From assembly GCA_905214905.1 (NCBI GenBank), contig CAJMNK010000086.1, forward strand, positions 1 to 6,560: 6,560 nucleotides of DNA, read 5' to 3'. Numbering within the stretch: position 1 is the stretch's first letter; each line of letters opens with the position of its first letter. This DNA is from an uncultured bacterium. Its GTDB lineage: Bacteria; Actinomycetota; Coriobacteriia; Coriobacteriales; Coriobacteriaceae. Shown here in pieces: positions 1 through 5,107 of the stretch. The notes under the pieces are model-generated. The model was not told the origin of the DNA. It did no database searches and was given only the letters and a program-made list of their open reading frames with translations. A program made the position numbers and the translations under genes.

Positions 1-50
1 TGTCTCGGCCGCCCTTCGGCGGTATTCCCCGGTATATACAGCTGTTTTAG

Positions 51-1064
51 CTACTCAGACCGTTCGCTCTTCTTGGCATGTTTGGACGGAGCGCTCAGAA
101 AGCGACCCGTCAAATAGTTCGCCGGGCCGGAAATATCAATCCCCAGTAGCACGTGCCCCAGCCACAAAAACGCCGCGAGCACCAGAAGTGGAATCACGCA
201 CGAGGTCACGATCATCACGATGACACCTTCGATCAGATCGGTCACCTGCTGCACAATTTCATCGGTCATCTGCTTGGCACCGCTGGTCACCGATGTAACG
301 AGACCCGAGGCGCCGTCGGCAAGCTGCTCAAGCACATTCTTGGACTCTGTGGACTCGGTCTTTTTCTTGCTTGCTTTGGAGCTGTCGCCATCTGCCACAC
401 CCGCAGCGTCGGCCGCCTTTTGCTCGGCTTGCTCGATGCTCACTCGATACGTTTCGTCGACCTTTTGCGACACCCATACGCTTGCAGGCACCAAGGCCAT
501 TCCGATCATGGCGACCACCAGCACGCGCGTCGCCACGCGGCGCAGGACGGCGCTCGTGCTCCAGCGCCCGTGAATGCCGAGCGACACCGCAAAGAGCACC
601 AGCGCAAACGGGATCAGGATGCCCAGGCCAACCGACCACAAAATGGTCAGCAGGTATTTCTCAAGGTAGAGCACGGCAAGCACGATGCCCAAGTTACCCG
701 AAAGCTGCGCGAGCTGCTCGGCAACCGGCGTTCCCGTATCGCCCGGCAGCGCAGTGATACCCGCAGATAGGGCGACGCACGAGGTCGTGAGCGCCAAAAC
801 ATTGCCCTTCTTTTGATCGATGACCTCGATGGTGGAGTCCCAAGTTTTGGTATCGGCGAAATGCGGGCGAGCTACAAAGCCCGACAGCAACGCCAGCACC
901 ACGAGCGCAACGATAAAGCCAATCTGCAGCTTTTTGTTTGCGCACACGACATCGGACAGGCTGGGCTGCAGCTCGGTTACCGTCGTGTGCTCGGTTATCT
1001 GGACAGGACGCCCATGAACCATCTCGTGCGCGTCTCTTTTTTGAATCAATCCGTTGTCCGGCAT
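51..1064 (-). CDS. Multi-pass membrane protein of unknown function
   Basis: I do not recognise this 337-residue protein and assign no function. Hydrophobic stretches suggest about five to six membrane segments: residues ~46-65, ~88-106 (weaker), ~125-164 (long enough for two passes, split by a Glu-Lys-Tyr), ~181-199 and ~281-309. Between the last two lies a polar region, ~200-280, with an Ala/Glu/Lys-rich part, a Ser/Lys/Thr-rich low-complexity part (~225-243) and an amphipathic part that could be helical. The N-terminal ~45 residues are polar with no signal peptide; the C-terminus is basic (SKHAKKSERSE). The most conserved-looking stretch is ~107-142, containing GDTGTPVAEQLAQLSG and LEKYLLTI. 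The start is supported by an AGGAGG ribosome site at 1072-1077, 7 bases before the ATG. It is transcribed alone, downstream of the lacF terminator, so a link to lactose uptake is not indicated. Confidence 0.85.
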   Translation of the reverse strand: MPDNGLIQKRDAHEMVHGRPVQITEHTTVTELQPSLSDVVCANKKLQIGFIVALVVLALLSGFVARPHFADTKTWDSTIEVIDQKKGNVLALTTSCVALSAGITALPGDTGTPVAEQLAQLSGNLGIVLAVLYLEKYLLTILWSVGLGILIPFALVLFAVSLGIHGRWSTSAVLRRVATRVLVVAMIGMALVPASVWVSQKVDETYRVSIEQAEQKAADAAGVADGDSSKASKKKTESTESKNVLEQLADGASGLVTSVTSGAKQMTDEIVQQVTDLIEGVIVMIVTSCVIPLLVLAAFLWLGHVLLGIDISGPANYLTGRFLSAPSKHAKKSERSE

Positions 1065-1070
1065 TTGGAT

Positions 1071-1077
1071 ACCTCCT
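1071..1077 (-). promoter_or_regulatory. Strong ribosome binding site of the membrane protein gene
   Basis: Reading the minus strand, AGGAGGT stands 6 bases before the ATG at 1062-1064. It is the most consensus-like Shine-Dalgarno in the window and fixes the start of the membrane protein gene. Confidence 0.8.
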
Positions 1078-1102
1078 CATTCCGGCCTGTAATGCGGTGG
1101 AA

Positions 1103-1108
1103 AGTATA
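1103..1108 (-). promoter_or_regulatory. Candidate -10 element of the membrane protein gene
   Basis: Minus-strand TATACT, five of six matches to the sigma-70 consensus, lies 38 bases upstream of the ATG. The -35 region about 16 bases further upstream (TTCGGT, around 1125-1130) is poor, so the promoter is only tentative. It would give a leader of about 30 bases that contains the strong ribosome site. Confidence 0.4.
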
Positions 1109-1158
1109 CCCACCCAGTAAAAAAACCGAACGGGAGGACAACGGTGCGCACCAAGGCT

Positions 1159-1197
1159 GTCCCCAATGACCAATCATTTAAGAACGTCCCCAATGAC
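1159..1197. repeat. Pair of 12-bp direct repeats GTCCCCAATGAC
   Basis: GTCCCCAATGAC occurs at 1159-1170 and again, identical, at 1186-1197, a period of 27 bp. The spacer is AT-rich and non-coding. The reverse complement, GTCATTGGGGAC, reminds me of short dispersed repeats near small Y1-type (REP-associated) transposases in gut bacteria. That is an impression from memory; no transposase is present here. Confidence 0.6.
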
Positions 1198-1209
1198 TAT
1201 CTCGGGATG

Positions 1210-1276
1210 AGTTGCGGTGGAATAGGGATTGTTTTGTGCCCGCCAGCCCCTATTCAGTCCCTATTCCACCGCAACT
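1210..1276. repeat. Perfect 19-bp inverted repeat, REP-like hairpin
   Basis: The arm at 1210-1228 (AGTTGCGGTGGAATAGGGA) is exactly reverse complementary to 1258-1276, around a 29-base loop. Two further pairs (1230-1256, 1231-1255) extend the stem after a T-G wobble. The octamer CCCTATTC occurs in the loop (1248-1255) and again in the right arm (1259-1266), so the left arm could pair in two registers. TGCGGTGGAA in the arm also occurs alone at 1093-1102. There is no T-tract after it, so it is not a simple terminator. Size and form fit an intergenic palindromic repeat or a small non-autonomous element. Confidence 0.75.
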
Positions 1277-1289
1277 TGGAGGAGGACAG

Positions 1290-1322
1290 AAAAACCCTGC
1301 CGCGGGTAGCGGCAGGGTTTTT
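1290..1322 (-). terminator. Bidirectional intrinsic terminator downstream of lacF
   Basis: A perfect 14-bp stem, AAAAACCCTGCCGC (1290-1303) with GCGGCAGGGTTTTT (1309-1322), closes a 5-base loop. The GC-rich core is flanked by A's on one side and T's on the other, so it can act on both strands. It begins 27 bases beyond the lacF stop codon and therefore ends the lacF transcript on the minus strand. It also shields the membrane protein gene from read-through. Confidence 0.9.
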
Positions 1323-1349
1323 GGAAGGGGACTTGGTTGTGCGGGCTCG

Positions 1350-1688
1350 TTAGGCGAGCTTAGCTTCGAGTGCGGCGATGCGCTTATAGGCATCGATGGT
1401 AAAGCGGGTCTGCTTCTCCAGGATCATGGTGGTCATGAGAGTATCCTGAGCGTGAGCCATGATGAAGGTCATCTCCATCTCGCCGCCGCCGGCCTCCTGC
1501 GACAGCAGCTTGGTCTGCGTGTCGTGAGCGCCGATGAGTGCATCGCTCGCATCCTTGTGCAGCTGCTCGGCCTTCTCAAAATCGCCCTCGCGAGCAGCAT
1601 CGAGCGCTGCAAGCAGATCGGTCTGGGCGTCGCCCGCGTATGCGACAATCTCGAATCCAACCATCGAGATTTCTTCTTTGGTTGCCAT
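1350..1688 (-). CDS. lacF: PTS lactose/chitobiose-family EIIA
   Basis: This is the cytoplasmic EIIA of the lactose/cellobiose PTS family. It takes phosphate from HPr on a histidine and passes it to the EIIB cysteine. The 112-residue length is typical of the family, an all-helical trimeric protein. The signature MAHAQDTLM places the phosphorylated histidine at His79 and the conserved metal-site aspartate at Asp82. The N-terminal helix (EEISMVGFEIVAYAGDA) and the Gly-Asp-Phe-Glu-Lys-Ala turn at 35-40 also fit. The start is supported by GAAAGGAA at 1695-1702, 6 bases before the ATG. It lies on the strand opposite lacE-lacG, downstream of the repressor gene, and ends at a strong terminator. It most likely serves LacE; family members for chitobiose or cellobiose look similar, so the assignment to lactose rests on the neighbours. 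Confidence 0.93.
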   Translation of the reverse strand: MATKEEISMVGFEIVAYAGDAQTDLLAALDAAREGDFEKAEQLHKDASDALIGAHDTQTKLLSQEAGGGEMEMTFIMAHAQDTLMTTMILEKQTRFTIDAYKRIAALEAKLA

Positions 1689-1751
1689 ATTGCGTTCCTT
1701 TCACATATGAACCAACGGAGAGCATCGCGTCCGGGCATACGCGCTGCACTG

Positions 1752-1781
1752 TGTATGACAGGAACAGTAACATTCAAACAA
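1752..1781 (-). promoter_or_regulatory. Candidate lacF promoter
   Basis: On the minus strand TTGTTT (1776-1781) is followed after 18 bases by CATACA (1752-1757), which is preceded by TGT, an extended -10 arrangement. The boxes are weak matches to consensus. Initiation here would give a leader of about 55-60 bases ending in the lacF ribosome site. A weak copy of the lac operator-like motif lies in the spacer. I see no intrinsic terminator between the repressor gene and lacF, so co-transcription from the repressor promoter is also possible. Confidence 0.3.
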
Positions 1782-1813
1782 AAAAGAACAGCGCAAAACG
1801 CAATTTCGAGCTA

Positions 1814-1843
1814 TGAACGGTTGCTTTTCGCCCGTGAACGGTT
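1814..1843. repeat. Phased direct repeat TGAACGGTT upstream of lacF
   Basis: TGAACGGTT occurs at 1814-1822 and 1835-1843, exactly 21 bp apart, or two helical turns. Each copy is preceded 4-5 bases earlier by TTTCG. An overlapping imperfect palindrome, GGTTTTTAAACC, follows at 1840-1851. The spacing suggests two protein subunits bound on the same DNA face, but no known regulator is implied. The 9-mer GTGAACGGT at 1834-1842 recurs in reverse orientation at 3027-3035, upstream of the repressor gene. Confidence 0.45.
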
Positions 1844-1909
1844 TTTAAACCAATCCGAACAATATCAAACACCAAACACAATTATCGGCAACCCAAACAG
1901 GTCTTTACC

Positions 1910-2914
1910 CTAGCGTACATCGCGCACCGTATCGCCCTCGACGAGCACGCCCGGAAACAGCATGTGCTCCACACCAGGTGCAACGCCCTCGGCGCCAGCA
2001 ATCTTGTCGACCGCCCACATGCCGACGCGCTTGTTATCAAAGCGCACCGTGGTCAGGCGACGATTGGGCACGATGTCGCCCAGGCTGTCATCGACACCCA
2101 CCACGCTCACGTCCTGGGGCACGCGCTTTCCGCGCGACTCGAGCCCGCGAATGCAGCCGTAGGCCATGGCATCGTTGGAGGCATAGATGGCCGTGCAGGT
2201 CGGATCGTCTGCCAGAGCCTGACCGGCAGCATAGCCGCTCTGCGCCGTCCAATCGCCACGAATGAATCGCGGCGGCTCAATACCATGCGCGCGCAATGTC
2301 TCACGCCAGCCCTCCTCGCGCTGCATGCCCGAAAGCGAGCGCTCGGGGCACGAGATAAAGTGCACGGTCTTGTGCCCCTGCCCCAGCAAGTACTCGACAA
2401 CCTGGCGCGAACAATCGAACTGGTCGTTATCGACCGTCGAGCACAGCGGGTGCTCCAGCATGGTAACGAGCACCGTCTGCATGCCGGGCAGCGGCTCAAA
2501 GGTGCCAAAGTCCGCCGGCATGCGGTTCATAATCACAACCATGCCGTCCACCGGCAGTGCGCTCATGCGCGACGATGCGCTCTCGAGGGTATAGGGGTGT
2601 CCGTCTACTTTAGTAAGGGTGATGGCATAGCCGTGCTTGTCGGCGGCGGCGGCAAAACCCTCCATACGGTCGAGGTTGCCGGTGCCGGTAATGTTGAACA
2701 TGGCGACGCCGACCGTCTTGAACTTGCCGCGGCGCAGTGACCGGCCGGCAAAGTTTGGACGATAGCCGAGCTCGCGCATGGCGGCGCGCACGCGCTCCTT
2801 GGTCTCGGGGCGCACGCTGGGCGAATCGTGCACGGTGCGCGAGACCGTCTGCTCCGAGACGCCCGCGAGGCGCGCCACATCTTTGACGGATACCGATTTT
2901 TTAACAGCGGCCAT
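1910..2914 (-). CDS. LacI/GalR-family transcriptional repressor
   Basis: This 334-residue protein has the full LacI-family layout. The helix-turn-helix covers residues ~8-28 (VKDVARLAGVSEQTVSRTV). The three-helix headpiece runs to ~51, followed by a hinge helix PNFAGRSLRRG (53-63), in which Leu60 matches the hinge leucine that inserts into the central CpG of the operator. The rest is a periplasmic-binding-protein-like effector domain with recognisable strands (KTVGVAMFN, CTAIYASNDAMAYG, VSVVGVDDS, LTTVRFD). The recognition helix carries Glu21-Gln22, where E. coli LacI has Tyr17-Gln18. Divergent position and operator-like sites in the shared region point to control of lacE-lacG and of itself. 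Its effector is not readable; lactose 6-phosphate, galactose 6-phosphate or another sugar phosphate are possibilities. The only sensible start has a weak ribosome site (AGAAAGA at 2919-2925). Confidence 0.93.
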   Translation of the reverse strand: MAAVKKSVSVKDVARLAGVSEQTVSRTVHDSPSVRPETKERVRAAMRELGYRPNFAGRSLRRGKFKTVGVAMFNITGTGNLDRMEGFAAAADKHGYAITLTKVDGHPYTLESASSRMSALPVDGMVVIMNRMPADFGTFEPLPGMQTVLVTMLEHPLCSTVDNDQFDCSRQVVEYLLGQGHKTVHFISCPERSLSGMQREEGWRETLRAHGIEPPRFIRGDWTAQSGYAAGQALADDPTCTAIYASNDAMAYGCIRGLESRGKRVPQDVSVVGVDDSLGDIVPNRRLTTVRFDNKRVGMWAVDKIAGAEGVAPGVEHMLFPGVLVEGDTVRDVR

Positions 2915-2927
2915 AGGTCGATCTTTC

Positions 2928-2945
2928 TATGTCAACGATGCCATT
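2928..2945. promoter_or_regulatory. Operator-like site O3, next to the repressor start
   Basis: TATGTCAACGATGCCATT matches site O2 at 15 of 18 positions and has the same central CG. It starts 14 bp upstream of the repressor ATG (minus strand), just beyond the ribosome site and inside the expected leader. A repressor bound here would block its own transcript. Two short dyads overlap it, GTCAA/TTGAC (2931-2948) and GATGCC/GGCATC (2937-2954). Confidence 0.6.
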
Positions 2946-2980
2946 GACGGCATCCTGCACAGTCATTTTGAACACATTTA

Positions 2981-2986
2981 AGTATA
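2981..2986 (-). promoter_or_regulatory. Candidate -10 element of the repressor gene
   Basis: Minus-strand TATACT (five of six to consensus) lies about 67 bases upstream of the repressor ATG in an AT-rich patch. No good -35 box stands at the normal distance, so the call is tentative. Transcription from here would run into operator-like site O3. Confidence 0.35.
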
Positions 2987-3072
2987 TCCAACGTCTCTCC
3001 AACGATACGCTTACCACCCAAAACCTACCGTTCACCGACAATTCTGCTTCGCCGAACGGCTTTTGTCGCCCA

Positions 3073-3090
3073 AATGTTAACGTTGCCATT
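3073..3090. promoter_or_regulatory. Operator-like site O2, central
   Basis: AATGTTAACGTTGCCATT is an imperfect palindrome (14 of 18 positions symmetric, AATGnnAACGTTnnCATT) with the central CG usual for LacI-family operators. Its reverse complement differs from O1 at a single base. It lies 120 bp centre to centre from O1 and 145 bp from O3, a position suited to DNA looping or to an auxiliary role. Confidence 0.7.
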
Positions 3091-3130
3091 GTGCAAACAC
3101 AGAGCCACCGGGCGGCTCAATCGTTTACAC
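3091..3130. repeat. Nested imperfect dyad between O2 and O1
   Basis: An outer pair, GTGCAAAC (3091-3098) and GTTTACAC (3123-3130), matches at 7 of 8 positions. It encloses an inner dyad, GAGCC (3102-3106) and GGCTC (3114-3118), centred on nearly the same base. It lies upstream of the candidate lacE promoter, so it would act as DNA rather than as an RNA hairpin from that promoter. It might bind a second regulator, or might be chance. Confidence 0.35.
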
Positions 3131-3192
3131 GCAAGGAATCGACGGTCTACAGGCACAGGGGCCACCGATTCACATCTTTTTTTGTGTCGCAA

Positions 3193-3210
3193 AATGGCAA
3201 CGTCAACATT
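3193..3210. promoter_or_regulatory. Operator-like site O1, at the lacE promoter
   Basis: AATGGCAACGTCAACATT is the reverse complement of O2 apart from one base. Symmetry extends outward to AAAA and TTTT at 3191-3212. It directly abuts the candidate -35 box of lacE at 3211-3216, so occupancy by the repressor would hinder RNA polymerase. It is the best candidate for the main operator of lacE-lacG. Confidence 0.72.
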
Positions 3211-3238
3211 TTGGCAACCAGACGTCAAAAGCTACCAT
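3211..3238 (+). promoter_or_regulatory. Candidate lacE promoter
   Basis: TTGGCA (3211-3216, five of six to consensus) is followed after 16 bases by TACCAT (3233-3238, four of six). Initiation would fall near 3245, giving a leader of about 27 bases that holds the lacE ribosome site. A run of seven T's lies upstream at 3177-3183. O1 abuts the -35 box. Confidence 0.5.
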
Positions 3239-3260
3239 CGTTGCTAACCCACCGACTCTT

Positions 3261-3265
3261 AGGAG
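3261..3265 (+). promoter_or_regulatory. lacE ribosome binding site
   Basis: AGGAG is 6 bases before the ATG at 3272-3274, a good match in sequence and spacing, and supports the chosen lacE start. Confidence 0.75.
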
Positions 3266-3271
3266 CTTTGC

Positions 3272-5041
3272 ATGGAGCAACTCATCGCCACCATCGAAAA
3301 AGGCCAGCCCTTTTTCAACGCGATCGCCCGCAACAAGTACCTCAAGGCGATTCGCGACGGCTTTATCTCCGTCATCCCCATCATCATCTTCTCGTCCATC
3401 TTCTGCCTGGTAGCCTCGGTCCCCAACATCTGGGGTTTCTACTGGCCCGATGACATCAACAACGCCCTGTGGAAGTGCTACAACTACTCCATGGGCATCC
3501 TGGCTATCGCCTGTGCCGCCACCACGGCCAAGCACTTCGCCGACGCCCAGAACCGCGACCTGCCCAAGAACAACCAGATCAACTTTATCTCGTGCATGTG
3601 CGCGGCCATCATCGGCTTCTTGCTCCTTTCGAGCGACACGATCGCCACGGACGCCGCCAGCGGCTTCAACACGACCTACCTTGGTTCCAAGGGCCTGCTG
3701 ACCGCCTTTATCGCTGCGTTTGTGACCGGCATCATCTACAAGTTCTTCATTAAGCGCAACATCACCGTCAAGATGCCCGAGCAGGTTCCGCCCAACATCT
3801 CGCAGACCTTTAAGGACATCATCCCCTTCTCCGTCTGCATCACCGTCTTTTGGGTCTTTGACATCGTCTTCCGCGCTGCCTTTGGCTTCTGCTTTGCCCA
3901 GGGCGTCATCCAGGTGTTCCAGCCCCTGTTCACCGCTGCCGACGGCTACATCGGTCTCGCTGTGATCTACGGTGCCATGAGCCTCTTCTGGTTCGTCGGC
4001 GTCCACGGCCCCTCGATCGTCGAGCCCGCCATCGCCGCCGCTCTCGTTGCCAACATGACCGACAACCTGGCTGCATTCCAGGCCGGCGAGCACGCCACCG
4101 CCGTCCTGACGCAGGGCGCCCAGTACTTCGTCGTCTGCATGGGCGGTACCGGCGCCACGCTCGTCCTGGTCTTTATGTTCTGCTTCCTGGCCAAGTCCCA
4201 AGAGATGCGCGCCGTCGGTAAGGCCGCCATCGTCCCCGTGTGCTTTGCCGTCAACGAGCCGCTGCTGTTCGCCGCACCTATCGTGCTCAATCCCGTCTTC
4301 TTTGTCCCGTTTGTCTTTGCCCCGATCGCCAACATCTGGATCCTCAAGGTCTTTATCGACTTCTTGGGCATGAACGGCTTTATGTACACCCTGCCCTGGA
4401 CCGTCCCCGGCCCCATCGGCACCATCATGGGCCTGGGCTTCCAGCCGCTCGCCTTTGTGATGCTCGCCATCATCCTAGTCGTCGACTTTGCCCTGTACTA
4501 CCCGTTCTTCCGTGCCTATGACGCCCAGAAGTGCGCCGAGGAGGCCGAGATCTCCCAGGAGGAGCTCGCCGCCAAGAACGCCGAGAAGGCCGCCAAGCTC
4601 AACGATGCCTTCCAGGGTAAGGCCGACGCCAAGAGTGTTGCCGCCGGCGCCGCTGCCGAGGTCGTAAAGACCGACGCCGCCCCCGCTGCTGCCGCCACCG
4701 AGGCTACGGCCGCCAGCGACCTCAACGGCAAGCGCGTACTCGTGCTCTGCCAGGGCGGCGGCACCTCGGGCCTGCTCGCCAACGCGCTGGCCAAGGCCGC
4801 CAAGGAGCGCGGCATCGATCTTGAGACCGCTGCCGATGCCTATGGCAACCACGTGGACATGCTTCCCGACTTTGACCTGGTCGTCCTGGCTCCGCAGGCT
4901 GCCAGCTACCTGGCCGACCTGCAGAAGGACTGCGAGCGTGTGGGCAACAAGTGCGTCGCCTGCCGCGGCAAGCAATACATCGAGCTCTCCCAGAACGGCG
5001 ATAAGTCTCTCGCCTTCGTCTCCGAGCAGCTATCGAAGTAA
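3272..5041 (+). CDS. lacE: PTS lactose-specific EIICB permease
   Basis: This 589-residue protein fuses the membrane permease EIIC to EIIB, which together import lactose and phosphorylate it. EIIC covers ~1-415 with multiple membrane helices. It shows the family's substrate-site motifs: GVHGPSIVEP with His245, and a VNEPLLFAAPIVLNP stretch with Asn328-Glu329-Pro330. A charged then Ala-rich linker (~418-485) leads to EIIB (~487-589). The phosphorylated cysteine is Cys493 in VLVLCQGGGTSGLLANAL. The order C-then-B, the total length and the GGGTSGLLANAL and MLPDFDLVVLAPQ stretches resemble lactococcal and staphylococcal LacE closely, and cellobiose permeases, which usually have separate EIIB, less so. 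The residue after the cysteine is Gln, where I recall Ala in those homologues. The IIA partner is not fused and is probably the product at 1350-1688. It is the first gene of the plus-strand unit with lacG. Confidence 0.94.
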   Translation: MEQLIATIEKGQPFFNAIARNKYLKAIRDGFISVIPIIIFSSIFCLVASVPNIWGFYWPDDINNALWKCYNYSMGILAIACAATTAKHFADAQNRDLPKNNQINFISCMCAAIIGFLLLSSDTIATDAASGFNTTYLGSKGLLTAFIAAFVTGIIYKFFIKRNITVKMPEQVPPNISQTFKDIIPFSVCITVFWVFDIVFRAAFGFCFAQGVIQVFQPLFTAADGYIGLAVIYGAMSLFWFVGVHGPSIVEPAIAAALVANMTDNLAAFQAGEHATAVLTQGAQYFVVCMGGTGATLVLVFMFCFLAKSQEMRAVGKAAIVPVCFAVNEPLLFAAPIVLNPVFFVPFVFAPIANIWILKVFIDFLGMNGFMYTLPWTVPGPIGTIMGLGFQPLAFVMLAIILVVDFALYYPFFRAYDAQKCAEEAEISQEELAAKNAEKAAKLNDAFQGKADAKSVAAGAAAEVVKTDAAPAAAATEATAASDLNGKRVLVLCQGGGTSGLLANALAKAAKERGIDLETAADAYGNHVDMLPDFDLVVLAPQAASYLADLQKDCERVGNKCVACRGKQYIELSQNGDKSLAFVSEQLSK

Positions 5042-5050
5042 GTAACGCTC

Positions 5051-5084
5051 AGGGCCAGCCGACCATCCAAGACCGGCTGGCCCT
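5051..5084 (+). other. Intercistronic hairpin between lacE and lacG
   Basis: AGGGCCAGCCG (5051-5061) pairs perfectly with CGGCTGGCCCT (5074-5084) around a 12-base loop. It starts 10 bases after the lacE stop and ends 23 bases before the lacG start. Only a short, interrupted T-run (TTCGATTT) follows, so it is a weak terminator at most. It could be a partial terminator, an RNA-stabilising or processing element, or a cap that sets LacE and LacG ratios. Confidence 0.7.
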
Positions 5085-5107
5085 TCGATTTAGACGATTG
5101 GATTATC

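Noticed and set aside
9..22. Small hairpin CCGCC/GGCGG downstream of the membrane protein gene as a terminator
   Set aside because: The stem is only 5 bp and no T-run follows on either strand; too weak to call.
153..770. Long plus-strand open frame opposite the membrane protein gene (205 codons)
   Set aside because: It is antisense to a gene with a strong ribosome site, is rich in His/Arg/Gln of the kind produced by reading GC-rich DNA in the wrong frame, and shows no recognisable family.
1159..1197. Direct repeats as a CRISPR array
   Set aside because: There are only two 12-bp copies with a 15-bp spacer and no cas genes.
1212..1913. Plus-strand open frame running across the palindrome, the terminator and lacF
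   Set aside because: It reads through a perfect terminator hairpin and antisense to a well-supported EIIA gene, and its translation looks like no known family.
3162..3183. T7 run at 3177-3183 as a terminator
   Set aside because: No stable GC-rich stem precedes it, and it lies just upstream of the candidate lacE promoter, where it is more likely bendable promoter DNA.
3203..4201. Long minus-strand open frame opposite lacE (332 codons)
   Set aside because: Gly/Asp/Val/Glu-rich low-complexity translation is the usual shadow of a GC-rich gene; lacE on the plus strand has clear PTS motifs and a ribosome site.
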